The notes beneath the pieces were generated by a model. That model was not told the origin of the DNA. It saw only the letters and a program-made list of their open reading frames with translations, and ran no database searches. Shown here piece by piece: positions 7,552 through 15,428 of a DNA stretch of 64,000 nucleotides. The first letter of the stretch is position 1. Every line of letters begins with the position of its first letter. The stretch spans positions 19,273 through 83,272 of the forward strand of contig NZ_JAKEEB010000033.1 of assembly GCF_021462825.1 (NCBI RefSeq), written 5' to 3'. A program made the position numbers and the translations under genes. This stretch comes from Streptomyces glomeratus (GTDB taxonomy: Bacteria; Actinomycetota; Actinomycetes; Streptomycetales; Streptomycetaceae).

Positions 7552-8613
7552 TCAGTTGTTCGTAGCGGTTTTCCAGTCATCGACGTACGTCTGAAGGTTC
7601 TTGTCGATGTCGTTCCAGTCCGGCTCGAAGACCTGGACGCCGTCCATGAGGTGAGTCAGCGCGGTGGCGTTGGCGTCGGTGGCCCCGATGTCCTTGCGGG
7701 CCGCGAATCCGCCGCCGATCTCGCTGACCTGCTGCTGGGCGGTGCGGCCGAGCAGGTAGTCCAGCAGCTTCCGGCCGTTCTCGGAGTGCGGGGCCTTGGT
7801 GACGAGCCCGGCGGCGTACGGCAGGGCGAAGGTGGTCGGCCTGCCGCCCTGCCGTGCCGGGAACCAGATGCCCAGGTTCGGCATGGTCTTGGACTGGGCG
7901 AAGTTCATCTGGACGTCACCATTGGCGACGAGCAGTTCTCCCTTGTCGACCTTGGGCGCGAGCTTGCCGGTGGAGGCGGACGGGCCGACGTTGTTGGCCT
8001 GAAGCTTCTTCAGATACGCGAGCGCCGCGTCCTTGCCGCCGAAGTCGTTCATCGCCTTGACCAGCACGGCGGTTCCGTCACCGGCGACACCAGGGGTGGA
8101 GTACTGGAGCTTTTCGCGGTACTTCGCGTCCAGCAGCTCCTCCCAGGTGGTGGGCGCCTTCTTCAGCTCCTTCTTGTTGTAGACGAACCCGAAGTAGTTG
8201 TTGACGACGGAGGTCCAGGTGCCGTCGGCGGCCTTGTCGGCGGCGGCGACCTCGCCGGAGCCCTGCGGCGCGTACTTCACGAGCAGGCCCTTGCTGTCCG
8301 CCTGCTGGATGAACGGGGGCAGGGTGACGAGCACGTCGGCCTGCGGGTTGCTCCGCTCGCGCAGGGCGCGCTGGACCATCTCGCCGGAGCCGCCCTCCAC
8401 GTAGTCGACCTTGATGCCGGTCTGCTTCTCGAAGTCCTTGAAGACGCGGTCGTACCAGCCGTCTCCGTTCTCGCCCTTGAGGCCGTCCGCGCTGTAGACG
8501 GTGACGGTCTTGGCTTCGGCGGCGCCTGAGTCGCCGCCGCAGGCGGTGAGCGATCCGGCGAGAACGAGGCTGCCGAGGACGGCGGCGAGCGGCTTGGCGG
8601 GGATTCTGTGCAT
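7552..8613 (-). CDS. phnS: Phosphonate (probably 2-aminoethylphosphonate) ABC transporter, substrate-binding lipoprotein
   Basis: 353 aa. A lipoprotein signal peptide has lipobox LTAC, giving lipidated Cys25. The mature part is a periplasmic-binding-protein fold of the iron/AEP-binding group (VTVYSADGLKGE, WTSVVNNYFGFVYNKKELKKAPTTWEEL, GDVQMNFAQSK, LLDYLLGRTAQQQV). Iron-binding relatives share this fold. The adjacent phosphonatase and FAD oxidase genes favour a 2-aminoethylphosphonate-type ligand. AAGGAG stands upstream of the ATG. It is the last transporter gene of the operon, 57 bases after the permease. Confidence 0.82.
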   Translation of the reverse strand: MHRIPAKPLAAVLGSLVLAGSLTACGGDSGAAEAKTVTVYSADGLKGENGDGWYDRVFKDFEKQTGIKVDYVEGGSGEMVQRALRERSNPQADVLVTLPPFIQQADSKGLLVKYAPQGSGEVAAADKAADGTWTSVVNNYFGFVYNKKELKKAPTTWEELLDAKYREKLQYSTPGVAGDGTAVLVKAMNDFGGKDAALAYLKKLQANNVGPSASTGKLAPKVDKGELLVANGDVQMNFAQSKTMPNLGIWFPARQGGRPTTFALPYAAGLVTKAPHSENGRKLLDYLLGRTAQQQVSEIGGGFAARKDIGATDANATALTHLMDGVQVFEPDWNDIDKNLQTYVDDWKTATNN

Positions 8614-8670
8614 GGCGAGACGAACTCCTTGCGTGGTGAGGGACGGTGAGGAAAAGGGCCGGTCGGGAGG

Positions 8671-9468
8671 TCAGCGGTATGCGGCCCGGGTACGGATCCG
8701 GGCCACGGCGAACAGGACGAGCAGGGTGGCCGTCATGAGGACCACCGCGAGAGCGGAGCCGGTGAACAGCCGGCCTCGGTCGGTGGCGGCGTAGATCTGG
8801 ACCGGAAGCGGGGTCCAGTCGGGCGGGTAGAGCATCATCGTGGCGCTCAACTCGCCCATGGACAGGGTGAAGCAGAGGCCGGCGGCGGCCGTCAGCGAGG
8901 GCAGCAGCAGCGGCAGCCGGATCCGCCACAGCACGTAGGCGGGCCGGGCGCCGAGGGAGGCCGCGGCCTGCTCGTACGCGGGGTCGAGCCGGAGGACGGC
9001 CGCGGAGACGGACTGGTACGCGAAGGCCGTGACGAGCACGGTGTGGGCCAGGATCACGATCCACCGGGTGCCGTTGAGCAGCACGGGCGGCTGGGAGAAG
9101 GCCACCAGGACCGCGAGCCCGACCACGACCGAGGGCACGGCGACGGGCAGCACGAAGAGCGCGTCGAGCACGCGCCGCAGCGGCCTGGGCAGGGCGTGCG
9201 CGCCGAGCGCGCCCCAGGTGCCGACGGCGAGGGCCAGCAGGCTCGCGGTGACCGCGGTGACCAGGCTGGTGGTGAGTGCCTGGAGGGAGTCGCCGCGGGT
9301 GGCCGCCGTGTAGTGGGCGGTCGTGAAGCCGGAGGGAAGCGCGCCGGACCAGTGGCCGGCGAACGACGCGGCGAGTATCACGAGCAGGGGCAGGGCGAAG
9401 AGGGGAAGGAAGAGGACGAGGAAGAGACCCCACACGGCCCACTTCCCCGCGCGGTTATGCACCAGCAC
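8671..9468 (-). CDS. phnV: Phosphonate ABC transporter permease
   Basis: 265 aa with about six membrane helices. The binding-protein-dependent permease signature (EAA loop) is at YEQAAASLGARPAYVLWRIRLPLL. The GTG start at 9468 overlaps the end of the preceding permease gene by 14 bases, indicating translational coupling. It forms the membrane channel with the second permease. Confidence 0.85.
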   Translation of the reverse strand: MLVHNRAGKWAVWGLFLVLFLPLFALPLLVILAASFAGHWSGALPSGFTTAHYTAATRGDSLQALTTSLVTAVTASLLALAVGTWGALGAHALPRPLRRVLDALFVLPVAVPSVVVGLAVLVAFSQPPVLLNGTRWIVILAHTVLVTAFAYQSVSAAVLRLDPAYEQAAASLGARPAYVLWRIRLPLLLPSLTAAAGLCFTLSMGELSATMMLYPPDWTPLPVQIYAATDRGRLFTGSALAVVLMTATLLVLFAVARIRTRAAYR

Positions 9469-10273
9469 GGCGGCTCACCACCCGGTAGAGGCCGTACAGG
9501 CCCACGGAGACGAGGACGTTGACGACGGCGACGACACAGGCGCCCGGATAGTCGGACTCCAGGATCGCCTTGGAGTAGACGAGCGTCGGCAGGGTGCTGA
9601 CGCCCTTGGCGCCGGTGAACAGCACGATGCCGAACTCGTTGAGGGCGAGGACGAGGACGAGTCCGCCGCCGGCCGCGAGCGCGGGCAGCGCCTCGGGCAG
9701 GATCACCCGGCGCACGATCCGCGCGGGCCGCGCGCCGAGCGACGCGGCGACCTCCAGTTGCGCGGTGTCGAGCTGCGAGAACGCGGCGAGGAGGGGACGC
9801 ATCACGAAGGGCGTGAAGTAGGTGACCTCCGCGAGGAGGACACCCCAGGGCGTGGTGAGGAAGTGGAAGGGCCCGGAGGCCTCGCCGGTCGCCTCGGTCC
9901 ACAGCCCGTTGGCCATCCCCACGCTGCCGTAGAGGAAGAGCAGGGCGAGGGTGATGAGGAAGGAGGGGAAGGACAGGAAGACGTCGACGAACCGGGCGAC
10001 GGCCTTCGCCCCGGGGAACGGTACGAAGGCGATGACGAGGGCGAGGAAGAACCCGAGGACCAGACAGCAGGCGGTGGCGGCGAGCGCCAGCCAGACGGTG
10101 GTCCACAGGGCCTGGCGGAACGCGGCCGAGGCGAAGACAGCGGTGTACGGCTTGAGGGAGGTGCCCCCGGTGTCGGACTGGAAGGACTGCCGGACGACCA
10201 GCGCCAGAGGGTAGAGGAAGGCGGCCGCGAGCAGGACCGCCGGCGGAAGGGACCAGGCCAGCCGCCTAACCAC
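9455..10273 (-). CDS. phnU: Phosphonate ABC transporter permease
   Basis: 272 aa, six predicted helices. The EAA loop is LEVAASLGARPARIVRRVILPEA. The GTG start at 10273 overlaps the ATPase gene end by eight bases. Together with the downstream permease it makes a heterodimeric channel, as in PhnUV systems. Confidence 0.85.
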   Translation of the reverse strand: MVRRLAWSLPPAVLLAAAFLYPLALVVRQSFQSDTGGTSLKPYTAVFASAAFRQALWTTVWLALAATACCLVLGFFLALVIAFVPFPGAKAVARFVDVFLSFPSFLITLALLFLYGSVGMANGLWTEATGEASGPFHFLTTPWGVLLAEVTYFTPFVMRPLLAAFSQLDTAQLEVAASLGARPARIVRRVILPEALPALAAGGGLVLVLALNEFGIVLFTGAKGVSTLPTLVYSKAILESDYPGACVVAVVNVLVSVGLYGLYRVVSRRAGA

Positions 10274-11315
10274 CGGACACCCCCGCCTCCAGCAGCACCG
10301 CGTCCTCGGGGGCGAAGTGCACCTCCACCGCGTCCCCGGGCGCCGGCGGGCGCCTCAGCTCCCGTACGTCGGCCATGACCCGGTGGCCCGCCACGTCGAC
10401 GTACAGCCGGTGGGTGGCGCCCCGCCACTGGATCTCGCCGACGACTCCGGCCAGCCGGTTGGGCCCGGGGCCGAGGCCCACGACGTGCGGCCGTACGCAC
10501 AGGGTCGCCGCGGCTCCCTTCGCCGCTCCCCGCGTGTCCACCTCCAGCTCGACCCCGCCGAAGGCCACGCCCTTCGCTCCCACGGTCACCGGGAGCAGGT
10601 TGGCGTTGCCCACGAAGGACGCCGTGAACCCGGTGCGCGGCGCCCGGTACAGCTCCCGTGGCGTTCCGACGTCCTGCAGCCGCGCCCGGTCCATGACCGC
10701 GATCCGGTCCGCCAGCGTCAGCGCCTCGACCTGGTCGTGGGTGACGTACAGGATCGTCACGTCCGGCAGTTCGCGGTGCAGCCGGGCGAGTTCGGCCAGC
10801 ATTCCGGAGCGCAGCCGGGCGTCCAGCGCGGACAGCGGCTCGTCCAGCAGGAGCACCCCGGGGCGTACGGCGAGCGCCCGCGCGATCGCCACCCGCTGCT
10901 GCTGCCCGCCGGACAGCTCGCGCGGATACCGGCGCCCGTACTCCCCCATTCCGGTCATCTCCAGCGCCTCGGCGACCCGCGCGGGGATCTCCCGCCGGGG
11001 CACCTTCCGGGCCCTGAGCCCGAAGGCCACGTTGTCCGCGACCCGCATATGCGGAAAGAGCGCGTACTGCTGGACGACCATCCCGATGCCGCGCTGGTGC
11101 GGCGCCAGCCCGGTGACGTCGCGCTCGCCGACGTACACCCGCCCCGAGGCCGGGCGTACGAACCCGGCGACGGCGCGCAGCGCGGTCGTCTTCCCGGAAC
11201 CGGACGGCCCGAGCAGCGCCATCACCTCGCCGGGTTCGACGGTGAGATCGAGCGCGTCCAGGACGGTGGTCCCGCCGTACGCGACCGAGACCCGGTCGAA
11301 GCGAATGCCGGTCAT
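10266..11315 (-). CDS. phnT: Phosphonate ABC transporter ATP-binding protein
   Basis: 349 aa. Walker A is GPSGSGKT, the Q-loop region VVQQYALFPHM, the ABC signature LSGGQQQR, Walker B VLLLDEPLSALD and the switch His is in THDQ. The C-terminal 100 residues are a TOBE domain (LCVRPHVVGLG, GEIQWRGATHRLYV) as in spermidine/iron/phosphonate importers. The open frame extends upstream, but the ATG at 11315 fits the family start (MTGIRFDRVSVAYGG) and overlaps the upstream stop as ATGA. Confidence 0.88.
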   Translation of the reverse strand: MTGIRFDRVSVAYGGTTVLDALDLTVEPGEVMALLGPSGSGKTTALRAVAGFVRPASGRVYVGERDVTGLAPHQRGIGMVVQQYALFPHMRVADNVAFGLRARKVPRREIPARVAEALEMTGMGEYGRRYPRELSGGQQQRVAIARALAVRPGVLLLDEPLSALDARLRSGMLAELARLHRELPDVTILYVTHDQVEALTLADRIAVMDRARLQDVGTPRELYRAPRTGFTASFVGNANLLPVTVGAKGVAFGGVELEVDTRGAAKGAAATLCVRPHVVGLGPGPNRLAGVVGEIQWRGATHRLYVDVAGHRVMADVRELRRPPAPGDAVEVHFAPEDAVLLEAGVSGG

Positions 11316-12004
11316 GCCGGGTCGACCTCGCTCAGGAGCGCGGGGAGTCCGGCCACCGAGCCGAGCACATGGGTGGCCCCGGCGGTGCGCAGCGCCGCCT
11401 CCTCGTGGGCACCGGTGAGCACCCCGCCCACCAGGCCGGCCCCGGCGCGCACCCCGCTGAGCATGTCGTAGGAGGTGTCGCCCACGACCGCGACCCGTCG
11501 TACGTCGTCGGCGGCCCCGGTGCGCAGGAAGGCCGTCAGCACCATGTCCGGGTAGGGGCGCCCCCGGCCTCCGGCGTCCGCCGGGCACAGGGTCAGCGGG
11601 ACCAGGTCCCGCCAGCCGAGGGCGTCGAGGATCGCGTCCTGGGTGACGCGGGCGAACCCGGTGGTGAGCACGACCGTCCGTCCGCCGGCCCGGAGTTCCT
11701 CGACGGCCGCGCGGGCTCCGGGTATCTCGGTGACGTGTCCCCCGTCGACCAGTTCGGCGTACGCCTTTTCGAACGCGGAGTTGGCGCGCCGGGCGAGGTG
11801 CTCCGCGCCGAACAGGTGCCGGAAGACGGAGATCTTGGACTCGCCCATGGTGGCGCGGACGTAGGCGAGCTTCTCCGCGTGCTCGGCGGAGCCGGGCTCC
11901 ACGCCCAGTTCGGCGGCGGCCGCGGCGAAGGCCCGTTCGACGAGTCCGCCGTCGGCGACGGTGGTCCCGGCCATGTCGAGCACGATGAGACGTATGTCGG
12001 TCAT
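11312..12004 (-). CDS. phnX: Phosphonatase-like HAD hydrolase (phosphonoacetaldehyde hydrolase group)
   Basis: 230 aa. It begins MTDIRLIVLDMAGTTVADGG, the DxAGT variant of HAD motif I seen in phosphonoacetaldehyde hydrolases and their close homologues. VLTTGF is motif II and VAVVGDTSYDMLSG is motif IV. Known members cleave the C-P bond of phosphonoacetaldehyde to phosphate and acetaldehyde using a Schiff-base Lys in the cap. The cap Lys here may be in MGESKISVF. It lies between the ATPase (4-base overlap) and the FAD oxidase (8-base gap), clearly one operon. Confidence 0.83.
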   Translation of the reverse strand: MTDIRLIVLDMAGTTVADGGLVERAFAAAAAELGVEPGSAEHAEKLAYVRATMGESKISVFRHLFGAEHLARRANSAFEKAYAELVDGGHVTEIPGARAAVEELRAGGRTVVLTTGFARVTQDAILDALGWRDLVPLTLCPADAGGRGRPYPDMVLTAFLRTGAADDVRRVAVVGDTSYDMLSGVRAGAGLVGGVLTGAHEEAALRTAGATHVLGSVAGLPALLSEVDPA

Positions 12005-12012
12005 GAGGTGGT

Positions 12013-13134
12013 TCACCAGCCCAGTTCGTTCGCGGTCTTCTCGGCTATCGCGGGTGCGCAGGTCATGCCGCGCCCCCCGGGCCCGGTGACCAGCCACACC
12101 CCGTCGACCACCCGCTGCCGGTGCACGACCCGCCCCGGGTCGGTGCACTGCGCGTACACCCCGGCCCAGCGGCGGCGGATCCTCGGCAGCGGCCGGCCGA
12201 GGAATCCCTCGACGACCTCCGCCAGGTGCTCGTACGGATCCTCGAGCGTGTCGAAGGCGAACGGGTGCTCGTACTCGTGGGTGTCGCCGATGGTCAGGCC
12301 GCCGTCCGCGCGCTGCACCATCAGCAGCTGCATCCGGTGGCCGGCGGCGACCGCGGTCTGCGGCTGCGCGGCTTCGAGGCGGTCGAGGGCCTCCCCGCGG
12401 TAGGCGGGGTAGTAGCGGAAGCTGTCGGCGTCGGCGACCGAGGTGGGCAGGGGTTCGCCGAGCGGGTCGGTCTGCATCATCTGCAACCGCACACGGCGCA
12501 CGGGCAGATCGGGCGCCAGCTCCTTCACCAGCCCGCCGAGCCAGGCGCCCGTGCACAGCACGACCGCATCCGCACGGTGTACGTCGCCGTGGTCGTCGCG
12601 GACCGTGCCGGGCCCGGTGACCTCGCGGACCTCGCGGCCCGGCAGGAAGGTGTAGTTCGGGGACTTCAGCAGCTCGGCGCGCAGGGCGAGCTGGGCGGTG
12701 CGGGGTTCGACGGCGGCGTCGCGTTCGCAGTACAGGGCCGCCTGGTAGCTGCCGCGCAGGGCGGGGTTCACCGCGCGCGCCTCGGCCGCGGTGAGCAGCT
12801 TGTAGCCGCGCGCGGCCGCGTCCGGGCGGGACAGGGCGGCCTCGGCGACGGCCCGTTCGAGGTCGGTGCGGACGGGAGTCAGCGATCCGTTGGCGCGGAA
12901 GCCGAGCGCCGGCGCGACGGCACCGATCCGCTCCCAGAGCTCCCGTGCCCGCAGGGCGGTTTCCAGCTCGTCGCCGCCCGCGCGGCCGCTCACCCAGATC
13001 TGTCCGAAGTTGCGCAGCGAGGCGCCCCGGGCTTCGGCCTCCCGCTCGATCTGCACGACCTGGTGGCCGCGCTCCACTGCTTGCCAGGCGTGCATGGTGC
13101 CCACCACGCCGGCTCCGACGACTGTCACTCTCAC
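12013..13134 (-). CDS. FAD-dependent oxidoreductase of phosphonate clusters (TIGR03364 type)
   Basis: 373 aa, D-amino-acid-oxidase-like fold. The dinucleotide motif is VVGAGVVGTMHAWQAVERG at the N-terminus, then RNFGQIWVSGR, a late LVTGPGGRGMTCAPA flavin motif and GEALDRL. Family members recur next to phosphonatase genes, and relatives have been shown to oxidise 2-aminoethylphosphonate-type compounds. No aminotransferase (phnW) is in this cluster, so this enzyme probably supplies the aldehyde to the hydrolase. The GTG at 13134 is chosen because GAGGAG lies ten bases upstream; a GTG at 13143 is too close to it. It is the first gene of the operon. Confidence 0.82.
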   Translation of the reverse strand: MRVTVVGAGVVGTMHAWQAVERGHQVVQIEREAEARGASLRNFGQIWVSGRAGGDELETALRARELWERIGAVAPALGFRANGSLTPVRTDLERAVAEAALSRPDAAARGYKLLTAAEARAVNPALRGSYQAALYCERDAAVEPRTAQLALRAELLKSPNYTFLPGREVREVTGPGTVRDDHGDVHRADAVVLCTGAWLGGLVKELAPDLPVRRVRLQMMQTDPLGEPLPTSVADADSFRYYPAYRGEALDRLEAAQPQTAVAAGHRMQLLMVQRADGGLTIGDTHEYEHPFAFDTLEDPYEHLAEVVEGFLGRPLPRIRRRWAGVYAQCTDPGRVVHRQRVVDGVWLVTGPGGRGMTCAPAIAEKTANELGW

Positions 13135-13204
13135 AACGGCCACGCTCCTCGGGACGGGAAAACCGGAAGGATCCGGTCGGCATCCAGATGGTGAACCGCC
13201 CTTC

Positions 13205-13225
13205 AAGTTTGGGCTAGACCTGTTA
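13205..13225. promoter_or_regulatory. Candidate GntR/HutC-type operator of the phosphonate operon
   Basis: On the minus strand CAGGTCTAGCCCAAA resembles the HutC-family half-site pattern (TGGTCTAGACCA in DasR, TGGTATAGACCA in mycobacterial PhnF), with the symmetry broken at one arm. It lies about 80 bases upstream of the FAD oxidase start, between that operon and its presumed GntR regulator. Confidence 0.5.
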
Positions 13226-13243
13226 TCCATCCGTAATAAAAGC

Positions 13244-13267
13244 GGGCGGGTCCAAGAGGACCCGCCC
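13244..13267 (-). terminator. Intrinsic terminator of the GntR gene
   Basis: Perfect 10-bp stem GGGCGGGTCC / GGACCCGCCC with a 4-base loop. On the minus strand it is followed by GCTTTTATTA, a real T-rich tail. It lies 10 bases after the GntR stop codon. Confidence 0.9.
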
Positions 13268-13277
13268 ATCGCGCCGA

Positions 13278-14033
13278 TCAATCGCCCAGACGGGCGGTGA
13301 AGGAGAACCGGTCTCCCCGGTACAGCGTCCGCACCCGCTCCAGCGGCCGCCCCTGCGTGTCCCGGGAGACGCGGTGGATCAGCAGCATCGGCAGGGCCGG
13401 CGGCGTACCGATGAGCAACGCCTCCCGCGGTGCGGCGAGCACGGTCTCGATGCGCTCGTCGGCCTCGCCGAAGGCGATGCCCTGCTCGTGGAGATAGCCG
13501 TAGAAGGAGGAGTCGGGGTCGAAGTCGGTGCCGAGCCGCGGGACCCTTGCCACCGCCACATAGGTGCTCTCCAGGCCGACCCGCTCGTCGTCGGCGAGGA
13601 GCACGCGCTCCATGTGCCAGACCGGTTCACCGCGGGTGAGACCGGTCTCGGCGGCCAGGGCGTCGTTGCAGGGGAAGCGGTCCAGGGTGATCAGGCTGCG
13701 GCCAGGGGTGCGGCCCTGCCTGCGCACACCTTCGGTGTAGCTGGCCAGGGACAGCGGCTGCTCCAGCTTGGGGCCGGCGACCACCGTGCCCCGCCCCTGC
13801 CGCCGCAGCCTGCCCTCGAGAAGCAGGTCGCGCAGTGCCTGCCGCACGGTCTCACGAGCCACGTCGTACCGCTCGGAGAGGTCGCGTTCGGTGGGCAGCA
13901 GCCCGCCCTCGCCCAACTCCTTCACAAGTGCGGCGATCTGCGCCTTCACCGCGTAGTACTTGGGAATGCGGCCGTGCTCGGGGATGCCGGAGCGGACGGG
14001 GGCGCCGGGGTCCTGGTCGTTCGGGTAGTCCAC
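13278..14033 (-). CDS. GntR-family (HutC subfamily) transcriptional regulator
   Basis: 251 aa. The N-terminal winged HTH (about residues 22-85) contains KYYAVKAQIAALVKELGEGGLLPTERDL and VARETVRQALRDLLLEG. A UTRA effector domain (about 100-245) follows. HutC-type regulators sense small ligands; the location directly upstream of the phosphonate operon on the same strand suggests it controls that operon, as PhnF does. The extra N-terminal 20 residues are Pro/Asp-rich and probably disordered. It ends at a strong terminator, so it is a separate transcript from the operon below. Confidence 0.88.
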   Translation of the reverse strand: MDYPNDQDPGAPVRSGIPEHGRIPKYYAVKAQIAALVKELGEGGLLPTERDLSERYDVARETVRQALRDLLLEGRLRRQGRGTVVAGPKLEQPLSLASYTEGVRRQGRTPGRSLITLDRFPCNDALAAETGLTRGEPVWHMERVLLADDERVGLESTYVAVARVPRLGTDFDPDSSFYGYLHEQGIAFGEADERIETVLAAPREALLIGTPPALPMLLIHRVSRDTQGRPLERVRTLYRGDRFSFTARLGD

Positions 14034-14085
14034 GGGGTGATCGTCGCAGACCGGCCGTACGGCACCCGGGGGCGGGCGGCCGGTG

Positions 14086-15054
14086 TCAGTGGCGTCTGCG
14101 GGCCATCACGAGGGACCCGCCCGCGACGAGCAGGCCTGCCGCGGCCATCATCAGTCCGCTGACGAACTTGATGAGGTCGCGCGGCGGTTGCGGCGTGGTG
14201 ACGGCCAGCGTCTGGGCGGTGGGGGTCAGCTCCGGGGCGGGGGGCTTGGCCGCCGCACTCTTGTGCGCCGGTTCGGCCGACCGGTCCTTGCTCGCGGGCT
14301 TGGCCGGCCGGTCCTTGCTCGCGGGCTTGGCCGACTCGTCCTTGCCCGCAGGCTTGGCCGACTCGTCCTCGCCCGCAGGCCGGGCGGACTGGCCCTTGCC
14401 CGACTCCTCGGCCACCTTGCCCGGTTCGGCCGCCTTGTCCGTGTGTCGGGCGGCGGGGGCGGGGGCCGACTCGATCTGGAACCAGTAGTTGTTCGACTCG
14501 CCTACCCAGTCGCCGTCGTTGCCGTCCTTCCGCACGATCGCGGCCCTCACCAAGACGTCGTTCGGCCGGGCCTTCGTGCTGAGCGCCAGGCGCACCTTCA
14601 CGGTGAGCTGCCCGTGGGGGGCCACCGTGAAGCCGGGGAAACCGTCGTCGAAGGGGCCGACCAGCTCCTGCCGGTCGGTATGGGTGAACGTCACCGGGTG
14701 CCAGCGGCCGTCCCCGAAGAATTCCAGCTTGGCCTCGGCGTCCCTCAGCTTGCGCTGCTGGTCGGCCAGGACGACCACCGGGTGGATGTTCTCGCAGGAC
14801 TGTTCGGTCGCGTTGTGGAGGTCGATGTACCAGGTTTGGTCGGCGCCGCCGGGCTTGTAGCTGCCGGGGCCGCCGTGGATGCGGGTGGTGAGGGGGAAGT
14901 CGTGGCCGGACGTACCGGAGCAGCTGGGCCGCGCGTCGGCGACGAGCGCCGCGGCGGGCGCCTGCCTGAGGAGGAGGACGGCGGCGAGCGCACAGGGCAG
15001 GAACAGAGACAGTCGAGAAGGTCGAGACAGTCGCATGAACATATGAGCTTCCAT
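14086..15054 (-). CDS. Secreted protein with repeat stalk and C-terminal membrane anchor
   Basis: 322 aa, family not recognised by name. A signal peptide at about residues 8-38 precedes a folded beta-rich domain (about 45-200, WYIDLHNATEQSC, HPVTFTHTDRQELVGP, ESNNYWFQIES). A Lys/Ala/Pro stalk follows, with tandem nine-residue repeats of the type A-G/S-KD-E/R-x-AKP. The C-terminus has a membrane helix (FVSGLMMAAAGLLVAGGSLVM) and an ARRRH tail. This is the layout of a wall-anchored surface protein, but there is no LPxTG motif. The ATG at 15054 has GGAGG nine bases upstream and keeps the signal peptide; the open frame further upstream only translates the tandem-repeat DNA. Confidence 0.75.
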   Translation of the reverse strand: MEAHMFMRLSRPSRLSLFLPCALAAVLLLRQAPAAALVADARPSCSGTSGHDFPLTTRIHGGPGSYKPGGADQTWYIDLHNATEQSCENIHPVVVLADQQRKLRDAEAKLEFFGDGRWHPVTFTHTDRQELVGPFDDGFPGFTVAPHGQLTVKVRLALSTKARPNDVLVRAAIVRKDGNDGDWVGESNNYWFQIESAPAPAARHTDKAAEPGKVAEESGKGQSARPAGEDESAKPAGKDESAKPASKDRPAKPASKDRSAEPAHKSAAAKPPAPELTPTAQTLAVTTPQPPRDLIKFVSGLMMAAAGLLVAGGSLVMARRRH

Positions 15055-15166
15055 AGGGGGCGCCCTCCGGGGCGCGCCACGCCTGGAGAGCGGCACTCGG
15101 CAGGGGCAAGTCCCCCCGATCAGCGCAGTGGGCCCACCCTTGTGGAGGGTGTCGACGTGCGCCCCG

Positions 15167-15420
15167 CCCGGGTGCCACTTCGGGCTCTGCCCGGGTGTCG
15201 GTCCGCGCCTTGCCCGGGTGCCGCTCCCCACCCTGCCGGGCGCCACTCCACGCCCTGTCCAGGTGCCACTCCACGCCCTGCCCGGGCGCCACCTCTGCCC
15301 CCTGCCCGGGTGCCACCCCGCCTCCCCGGGTGCCACCCTGCGCCCTCCCCGGGTGTCGCTCCGCACCCTGTCCAGGCGCCACTCCGTACCCTCCCCGGGC
15401 GTCACTCCGGACCCGCACCT
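15167..15420. repeat. Degenerate 23-bp tandem repeat, about 11 units
   Basis: Consensus unit CCCGGGTGCCACTCCGCGC followed by CCTG, repeated about eleven times with scattered substitutions and 1-3 base indels. It fills most of the 374-base spacer between the surface-protein start and the end of the ROK gene. No spacer sequences separate the units, so it is not a CRISPR array. Open frames through it are not credible proteins. Confidence 0.9.
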
Positions 15421-15428
15421 TGCGGGTG

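Noticed and set aside
11312..13183. Apparent fusion of the oxidoreductase region and phosphonatase (623 aa)
   Set aside because: The upper part is antisense-quality Arg/Pro text in the wrong frame; the true oxidoreductase frame is different and the hydrolase starts at 12004.
15167..15420. CRISPR array
   Set aside because: Units are contiguous 23-mers with no unique spacers, imperfect, and there are no cas genes.
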